A DNA stretch of 5,247 nt, taken from CAZVRZ01 sp964629965 (lineage in GTDB: Bacteria; Chloroflexota; Anaerolineae; Anaerolineales; UBA4823). The notes under the pieces are model-generated. The model saw nothing but the letters and a program-made list of their open reading frames with translations, ran no database searches and had not been told where the DNA came from. The position numbers and the translations under genes were made by a program. The stretch's first letter is position 1. Every line of letters starts with the position of its first letter. Of the stretch, positions 1 to 4,236 are shown one piece after another. Location: positions 1 through 5,247 of the forward strand of contig CAZVRZ010000257.1 in assembly GCA_964629965.1 (NCBI GenBank), read 5' to 3'.

Positions 1-257
1 CCACCAAGCTGGTCACCGTGCAGCAGTTAGGCTGCCAATCGGTCGCCTGGCAGGCATCTACCAACGTGGCATGGCTCACGGTTCAGCCGGATGGTGATAC
101 GGTATCGGTGACTGTCAATCCGGCCGGGCTGGCGGCGGGCGATTACACGGGGACTCTGACGATCAGTGCGGCTGGGATTGAACCTTTGACCGTGACAGTC
201 AACCTGACCGTGGTTGACCAGCCATATACCACGCATCTGCCGCTTGTGATCCGGTAA
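1..257 (+). CDS. Secreted protein, C-terminal fragment with BACON/Ig-like beta domain
   Basis: This is the 3' end of a gene that enters from the left edge; the frame is open from base 3 to the TAA at 255-257, so about 84 residues are visible. The GTG at 18 is an internal valine codon and not a convincing start. The visible part reads as one beta-sandwich domain of the BACON type: a tryptophan followed by an alanine/asparagine-rich turn and a WLTV strand, then alternating Val/Thr strands (VSVTVNP), the typical GLAAGDYTGTLTIS segment, and a final VTVNLTVV strand. BACON and related Ig-like domains are usually found in exported, often carbohydrate- or surface-related proteins. After a short linker the protein ends in HLPLVIR directly before the stop, a tail style I associate with secreted Chloroflexota proteins. 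The catalytic or main function lies outside the window. It is convergent with the minus-strand operon and probably unrelated to it. Confidence 0.8.
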   Translation, partial: TKLVTVQQLGCQSVAWQASTNVAWLTVQPDGDTVSVTVNPAGLAAGDYTGTLTISAAGIEPLTVTVNLTVVDQPYTTHLPLVIR

Positions 258-319
258 TCAGTTGGCTGTGGATATTGGCCCGCACTTGATCAACCGATAA
301 CCGCTGGCGGAAAGAGTAC

Positions 320-328
320 GGGGGGGGG
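320..328 (+). repeat. Nine-G homopolymer run
   Basis: Nine consecutive G residues lie in the 128-base convergent gap between the BACON-domain gene and the zinc-ribbon gene. It is outside any supported gene. Such runs are prone to slippage and to sequencing error. No coding or regulatory role is visible. Confidence 0.6.
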
Positions 329-376
329 ATAAGCACCGAGCAAGCCCGGTGGTTGAAAGGTTGAAGACACGGAATC

Positions 377-403
377 AAGGCGCAATTAGCGCTTTCTTTT
401 CTT
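377..403 (+). terminator. Possible intrinsic terminator for the BACON-domain gene
   Basis: Bases 377-383 (AAGGCGC) can pair with 389-395 (GCGCTTT) around the 5-base loop AATTA, giving a 7-bp stem with one G-U pair. It is followed by a T-rich tract (TTTCTTTTCTT, 393-403). It sits 120 bases past the TAA of the upstream plus-strand gene, as expected for a + strand terminator. It overlaps the 3' end of the minus-strand zinc-ribbon gene: the loop contains that gene's stop codon and the T tract is the complement of its lysine/arginine codons. The stem is short and the tract is interrupted by C, so the call is tentative; the T tract may exist only because of the coding constraint. Confidence 0.3.
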
Positions 404-706
404 GCGCCCGGGCTGATCCCCAGGCGGGGCCAGTAGCTCGTAAGCGGCCCCATACTGCTGGATGATCTGCGCCCGCAAGGCCTCGTGCTTTTCGGGCGGC
501 ACGCCGAAGGCCATGGCGGAATACTCCCAGGCTCGCTGACGGATCAGGTCGCGCTCCATCTTGGCGCTGCAGTCGGCGCACAGCCCCAGGTCGTCGAGAG
601 GCCCCCAGCACTCACAGGCCTGGCATTCTCCCTCATAGCTTTCGTCGTCCAGGTCATCCCATTCTTCATCGAACGGGGTCTTATCCGGGTCTTCAGGGGT
701 GTTCAC
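386..706 (-). CDS. Small acidic zinc-ribbon protein (hypothetical)
   Basis: This 106-residue protein is of unknown function. Residues 1-27 are strongly acidic (many Asp/Glu). They are followed by a compact zinc-ribbon-like knuckle pair, C28-x2-C31 and C43-x2-C46, with an additional Cys at 33. Residues 47-95 look helical (AKMERDLIRQRAWEY, then an Ala/Gln-rich helix), and the protein ends in a basic tail, GRKKRKR. The charge polarity (acidic head, basic tail) with a metal-binding centre suggests a nucleic-acid or protein adaptor, but no catalytic motif is visible. The GTG start at 704-706 is supported by a strong Shine-Dalgarno (GAGAGGAG) six bases upstream and by its position one base after the methyltransferase stop. 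It is the last gene of the minus-strand operon. Small zinc ribbons of this kind are widespread, so the family cannot be named from sequence alone. Confidence 0.75.
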   Translation of the reverse strand: MNTPEDPDKTPFDEEWDDLDDESYEGECQACECWGPLDDLGLCADCSAKMERDLIRQRAWEYSAMAFGVPPEKHEALRAQIIQQYGAAYELLAPPGDQPGRKKRKR

Positions 707-707
707 G

Positions 708-1412
708 CTACGCTCCTCTCAGCCCAATGGCATCATCGCTGCTTCGCTCCCAGGCATCTTCCATCTTGTTCGAAAACCACAGCTCCACATACTTCAAGCG
801 CCGCTCGTGCACCTCCCCCAGCCCAGTAACGGTGGCATAGCTCTCGTGGATCAGCCGCAGGCCGTATCCCGGCTGCACGGCTTTGACCTGCCCGTAAAGC
901 CGCTGTGCATCGCCCAGCGTCGTCGCCCGCGGGCCAATGCACACCAGCGTGCCCGGGTAGCCCAGCTCCCCCAGCAGCAGGCCGGCAAAATCACCGTACG
1001 ACGGACACACCTGCTCAAAGGCCAGCAGGCGGTGCCCATCGCATTCCACCGAAAGCGGCGGGCCGAAGAAGATCACTTCGCAGTCCAGGAAGGGGCGCAT
1101 GGCTTCGGCCGAGAGCGCGTCGCCCTGGCGGCAGTCCAGGCCCTGCGCCCGGTTGAAGGCCACCACCGCTGCGCTGATGTCCAACCCGCGGTAATCCTGC
1201 ACGCCCAGCTGCTCGCGGTACACCTGCGCCTGTGCACGGCAGTCGCCGCAGCAGATCTCGGCGATGGACTGCACCCCGGGCAGCAGCTCAGCCAGAATCT
1301 CCGCCCTCTGTTGGATGGTTTGCACGTTCGTGCGGGCGAAGGGATGGGCCGGGTTAGGGATGTGATAAGCGGTGCTCATTTCAAGTTCTTTTGAGAGAGC
1401 CTTGTCCATCAT
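708..1412 (-). CDS. SAM-dependent methyltransferase-like protein (class I Rossmann fold)
   Basis: A 234-residue protein with the layout of a class I methyltransferase. Motif I, the SAM-binding loop, is IAEICCGDC at about 50-58, a variant of the usual E/D-x-G-x-G. A following acidic strand end is YRGLDIS (Asp78, expected to contact the SAM ribose). GDAL (Asp98) matches the adenine-contacting position, and FFGPPLS at 115-121 lies where motif IV is found. In N6-adenine and related amino-methyltransferases motif IV is (N/D/S)PP(Y/F/W); here it is GPPL, so the substrate (DNA, RNA, protein or small molecule) cannot be assigned and activity is uncertain. The start ATG at 1412-1410 overlaps the stop of the WGR gene as ATGA; internal ATGs at 1409 and 1379 are alternatives, the last giving a 223-residue protein that begins MSTAYH. 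Shine-Dalgarno support is weak for all three, consistent with coupled translation. It is followed one base later by the zinc-ribbon gene. Confidence 0.72.
   Translation of the reverse strand: MMDKALSKELEMSTAYHIPNPAHPFARTNVQTIQQRAEILAELLPGVQSIAEICCGDCRAQAQVYREQLGVQDYRGLDISAAVVAFNRAQGLDCRQGDALSAEAMRPFLDCEVIFFGPPLSVECDGHRLLAFEQVCPSYGDFAGLLLGELGYPGTLVCIGPRATTLGDAQRLYGQVKAVQPGYGLRLIHESYATVTGLGEVHERRLKYVELWFSNKMEDAWERSSDDAIGLRGA
713..720 (-). promoter_or_regulatory. Strong ribosome binding site fixing a GTG start
   Basis: On the minus strand the bases read GAGAGGAG, a strong match to the anti-Shine-Dalgarno, with a 6-base spacer (CGTAGC) to the GTG at 706-704. The site lies inside the last codons of the upstream methyltransferase gene, and the spacer contains that gene's TAG stop. 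This decides the GTG start of the zinc-ribbon gene and suggests translational coupling. Confidence 0.7.
1409..1412 (-). other. ATGA stop-start overlap (WGR/methyltransferase)
   Basis: The minus-strand bases 1412-1409 read ATGA: the TGA that ends the WGR gene shares bases with the ATG that opens the methyltransferase-like gene. Together with the weak Shine-Dalgarno upstream (GAAGAAA), this suggests termination-reinitiation, so the two proteins would be made in linked amounts. Confidence 0.7.
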
Positions 1413-1648
1413 TTTTCTTCAATGATCCGATTGTACCCCTTCTTCAGCTTTCGGCAGATGATTTCCTTAGCTAATTTTTGCGCCGCTGCCTGGCTCTCGG
1501 CAGGCAGGCAGAGCCAACGCTGGTAAGCATTGCGCCGGCTGCCCCAGGCACACACCACCGTCCAGCGCTCGAACAACGTCGGCTGGACGGTGATGCTGTA
1601 CCAACGATCCATGCGCCGGGCGGGGTCAATCCGCAACAAGGTGATCAT
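1409..1648 (-). CDS. Stand-alone WGR-domain protein
   Basis: A 79-residue protein made up almost entirely of one WGR domain. The order of features is an N-terminal strand (ITLLRIDPARR), the RWYSITVQPTLF segment, the central WTVVCAWGS strand (35-37 WGS in place of the canonical WGR, followed by two Arg), then the helix ESQAAAQKLAKEII and the closing KKGYNRI (KxGY) signature. WGR domains occur in eukaryotic PARPs, where they contact DNA ends, and as small stand-alone or fused domains in bacteria, often on plasmids. A nucleic-acid-binding accessory role is therefore likely but inferred. The chosen ATG is at 1648-1646; a TTG at 1660 would add four residues. Neither has a clear Shine-Dalgarno. It starts about 21 bases after the SNF2 stop and its TGA overlaps the methyltransferase ATG by four bases, so it is translationally linked to both. 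Confidence 0.78.
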   Translation of the reverse strand: MITLLRIDPARRMDRWYSITVQPTLFERWTVVCAWGSRRNAYQRWLCLPAESQAAAQKLAKEIICRKLKKGYNRIIEEK

Positions 1649-1669
1649 AAACGGTCGCAAAATAAATTT

Positions 1670-3319
1670 TTAGGCATTGCCGCTGTGTGCTTGCTGGCGC
1701 AGTCGGGCGATCAATTCTTCCAGTACGCTGCCTTGTGTCACAGCACCGACAATCTCCCGTTTTCGTTCGATCAGTTCGTAGATATCATCTTCAATCGTGC
1801 CCCTGGCCACCAGGTACCAGGCTTGCACTGCGCCGCGTTGTCCGATACGATGTAAGCGGCCCTCCGCCTGATCTAATTCGGCTGGCGTCCAGGTGGGCTC
1901 TACAAAAAGCACATTACTGGCAGCATGCAATGTCAAACCCTGACCTCCAGCCTGGATACCCAATAGGATCATCTGACGTTTGGAATTCGCCTGAAAATCT
2001 TCAACAATGCGTTGGCGTTCTGGCAAAGATGTTTGGCCGGTGACCGGTTTCAAGGAGTAGGTTTTTGCTAAGGTGTCGATGATCTTCAGGCGATGAGCAA
2101 ATACCACCAGCTTTTCCCCACTCTCTAAAAAAGTATTGATCCAATCAATCACAGCCTCCATCTTGCCAACTGCTGCGACCTGCCGCAATCTCTCAGTTTG
2201 TAGCAGCGTCTCGTTGTCGTGATACCCGGCTACGGTTACATTCCGTTTATTAGCTTGTTGTTTGAACCAGGAAAATAGATTCTTCTTGGCCATCATATAA
2301 TCACCGTGATTGGCCAACTCGACGGGTACAAAGGTGCGCTGTTTTTCTGGAAGCTCTGGGAGCACCTGCTCTTTTGCCCGACGGATATAACAACAAGACC
2401 GAAGCTTCTGATTTAACTCATCCAGGTTTGCAGCCCCATCCATATCCCAGATCTTATTCCCACGTCGTACAGCATCGCAGTAATGGTCAGCGAAATAGTC
2501 AAAACCGCCCATATCTTCCAGTTTGCCTAACAACTTGAGCGGATGGATCAATTCTTTGGGGCGATTCAAAATCGGTGTGCCAGTCAAAAGCAAACGATAT
2601 GGTGGGCGCAAGTGATTGACTAGGCTTAGGGCGCTACGCGAACGACCGCTGTCATAATTTTTCAAGTAATGCGCCTCGTCGAATATGATCGTTAAAAACC
2701 TTTGTTTATCCAACTTCGCCAGGTGGCGAGTCAATAATTCATAATTGATGATCGTCACATCAAAATTGATCAAAACTGATGAATTATTGTTAAGCACAAC
2801 AACAGATCGTCCAGGTAGCCAGCGCCGGCATTCTTGCTCCCAATTCAATTTGAGACCGGCCGGGCATACCACTAAAGCCGGGTACGCATTGGCATATTGA
2901 ACCGTTGCCAGAGCTTGGACAGTCTTCCCCAACCCCATCTCATCGGCGATAAAACAGCGTTTTGTCCGGGCAGCATATGCTACCCCAGCTTTCTGAAACG
3001 GATATAACGTGCCGCCCAAACCAGGGATAACCAGGCTGGCTTGGGTAGCAAAGCTGGCATCACCCAGGCAAACTCGATAATTCTTGATGATCTGCTCAGC
3101 ATCTTGCGGGACCGATTCGATGTCGAAGTCATATTGCTCGGCAAATGCGAACAAGTTTTCAATGTTTTGTTCTGTGGGGATCAAGGCCCAAACTTTGCGC
3201 TCCTTGTCAAACCTTCGCTTGGAGAACATACCTTTAACCACCGCGACCAGTTCTTGGTTATAGGGGAATGAGATCTCGATCTCGCCCATATCATTGATCT
3301 GTATCTTCTTGGTTTTCAT
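1670..3319 (-). CDS. SNF2-family DEAD/DEAH-box ATPase with HARP-like N-terminus
   Basis: A complete 549-residue SNF2 (superfamily 2) ATPase, expected to translocate along duplex or branched DNA. Motifs in order: Q-like motif LYPFQKAGVAY (105-115), Walker A DEMGLGKT (126-133), motif Ia VVCPAGLKLNW (150-160), DEAH box with FDEAHYLKN (213-221), motif III LLTGTPILNR (244-253), motif IV VVFAHR (405-410), motif V GIQAGGQGLTL (454-464) and motif VI QAEGRLHRIGQ (484-494) with both arginines. All catalytic residues are intact. Residues about 8-75 (FPYNQELVAVVKGMF, then RRFDKERKVWALIP) resemble the HARP domain of SMARCAL1-type annealing helicases, so a fork- or branch-remodelling role is a reasonable inference. 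No nuclease domain is fused. The ATG start is supported by AGGAG seven bases upstream and overlaps the recombinase stop as ATGA. Sampled 60-base stretches inside the gene (2701-2820) are 37-38% GC against about 70% in flanking genes, suggesting a separate origin. Confidence 0.95.
   Translation of the reverse strand: MKTKKIQINDMGEIEISFPYNQELVAVVKGMFSKRRFDKERKVWALIPTEQNIENLFAFAEQYDFDIESVPQDAEQIIKNYRVCLGDASFATQASLVIPGLGGTLYPFQKAGVAYAARTKRCFIADEMGLGKTVQALATVQYANAYPALVVCPAGLKLNWEQECRRWLPGRSVVVLNNNSSVLINFDVTIINYELLTRHLAKLDKQRFLTIIFDEAHYLKNYDSGRSRSALSLVNHLRPPYRLLLTGTPILNRPKELIHPLKLLGKLEDMGGFDYFADHYCDAVRRGNKIWDMDGAANLDELNQKLRSCCYIRRAKEQVLPELPEKQRTFVPVELANHGDYMMAKKNLFSWFKQQANKRNVTVAGYHDNETLLQTERLRQVAAVGKMEAVIDWINTFLESGEKLVVFAHRLKIIDTLAKTYSLKPVTGQTSLPERQRIVEDFQANSKRQMILLGIQAGGQGLTLHAASNVLFVEPTWTPAELDQAEGRLHRIGQRGAVQAWYLVARGTIEDDIYELIERKREIVGAVTQGSVLEELIARLRQQAHSGNA
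3316..3319 (-). other. ATGA stop-start overlap (recombinase/SNF2)
   Basis: Minus-strand bases 3319-3316 read ATGA, so the SNF2 ATG overlaps the recombinase TGA. This places the two genes on one transcript and argues that the recombinase is a genuine member of the operon and not a later insertion between genes. Confidence 0.8.
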
Positions 3320-4236
3320 TTCGCTTCTCCTGATTCGAGTTTCTGCACCGCTTTTTCCAGGTCTTCCTTCCCTGGTACCACATAGATCCTGGTCGTGTTG
3401 AGCGAAGAATGGCCCAGTAAAGTCGCCACCCGCTCCAATGTTTCCCCGGCGTCGATCAGCGTCTTGCTGAAGGTGTGCCGCAGCTTGTGCGGGGTCACAT
3501 CTTCCAGCCCGGCCTCCAGCGCCAGCCGGGATACTGCCCGTTGCACGATGCGCGGCAGCACCCGCTCGCCGCGCTGCCCGACGAACAGGTAATCGTGCAC
3601 TGCGGGTGGGCGCACCTTCAGCCAGGTGTCCAGTGCTTCGCGGGCGTCTTTGTTCAACGGGATCTGGCGCTGCTTCTGCCCCTTGCCAGAACGCACCATC
3701 AGACTGCCTTTACGCTCCTTGATCTCCACATCCGAAAGTCGCAGCGCACACAGCTCATTAACCCGCAAGCCCGTGTGCAGCAGGGTTAGCAGCATGGTGG
3801 CATCCCTTTGGCGGATCACATTCAAGCGCTTATAGCGCTGCCGGTCATTCTCCAGGCTGTCCTCCACCTTTCGGATCAGTTTCCGCCGCTGTGCATCGTC
3901 CAGCCAACGCGGCGCCAGGGGTGATTTCTCCACCGAGCGCACGTGCAAGGCCGGGTTCTGCGCCAGTAGACCCTGCTCCTGGGCCCACTGGCCATACGCA
4001 ACCAGCGCCGCCAACTTGCGATTGATGGTGGCTGATTTCCGGTTGGCATCCAACAAAGCCTGCCGATAAGCCTGCACAGTTTGGACATCCCAGGCTGTCG
4101 GGTCGCTTGCATCTTCAGTCCATCCCGCCAGCCAGCGCTCAAACAAACTCAGGTCGCGCAGGTAGCCCGTGACCGTCAATGGCGAACGGTCGTTGGCCTG
4201 TAAAGCATCTTTGAATTCATTCAACAGCAGCGTCAT
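3316..4236 (-). CDS. Tyrosine recombinase/integrase, XerC/D-like
   Basis: A complete tyrosine site-specific recombinase of 306 residues, the usual length for XerC/D-type and small integrases. The N-terminal SAM-like core-binding domain spans about 1-90 (LLNEFKDALQAN, then SPLTVTGYLRDLSLFERWL). The catalytic domain contains all six expected positions: Arg158 in HTGLRVNEL, Lys185 in RSGKGQKQRQIPL, His250 and Arg253 in TPHKLRHTFS, His276 in LLGHSSLNTTRIYV, and the nucleophile Tyr285. It should cut and rejoin DNA through a 3'-phosphotyrosine intermediate. The ATG at 4236 is preferred because AGGA lies about 10 bases upstream; the ATG at 4245 (adding MKT) has AGGA only one base away. Longer in-frame extension upstream reads the neighbouring gene in a wrong frame. 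The start overlaps the upstream gene by about 20 bases and the stop overlaps the SNF2 start. Whether it acts on an element end, resolves dimers or inverts DNA cannot be told here. Confidence 0.95.
   Translation of the reverse strand: MTLLLNEFKDALQANDRSPLTVTGYLRDLSLFERWLAGWTEDASDPTAWDVQTVQAYRQALLDANRKSATINRKLAALVAYGQWAQEQGLLAQNPALHVRSVEKSPLAPRWLDDAQRRKLIRKVEDSLENDRQRYKRLNVIRQRDATMLLTLLHTGLRVNELCALRLSDVEIKERKGSLMVRSGKGQKQRQIPLNKDAREALDTWLKVRPPAVHDYLFVGQRGERVLPRIVQRAVSRLALEAGLEDVTPHKLRHTFSKTLIDAGETLERVATLLGHSSLNTTRIYVVPGKEDLEKAVQKLESGEAK
3327..3331 (-). promoter_or_regulatory. Ribosome binding site of the SNF2 gene
   Basis: On the minus strand this reads AGGAG with a 7-base spacer (AAGCGAA) to the ATG at 3319. 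It lies within the last codons of the recombinase gene (encoding the ESGEAK tail) and fixes the SNF2 start. Confidence 0.75.

Noticed and set aside
334..351. CACCG/CGGTG inverted repeat as a terminator for the minus-strand operon
   Set aside because: The stem is only 5 bp with an 8-base loop, and on the minus strand it is followed by a C run and not a T tract.
699..1394. Long plus-strand open frame (231 residues) opposite the methyltransferase gene
   Set aside because: Its translation is rich in His, Gln, Arg and Pro with no domain, and it is the antisense shadow of a GC-rich gene whose minus-strand product has recognisable motifs and tight operon junctions.
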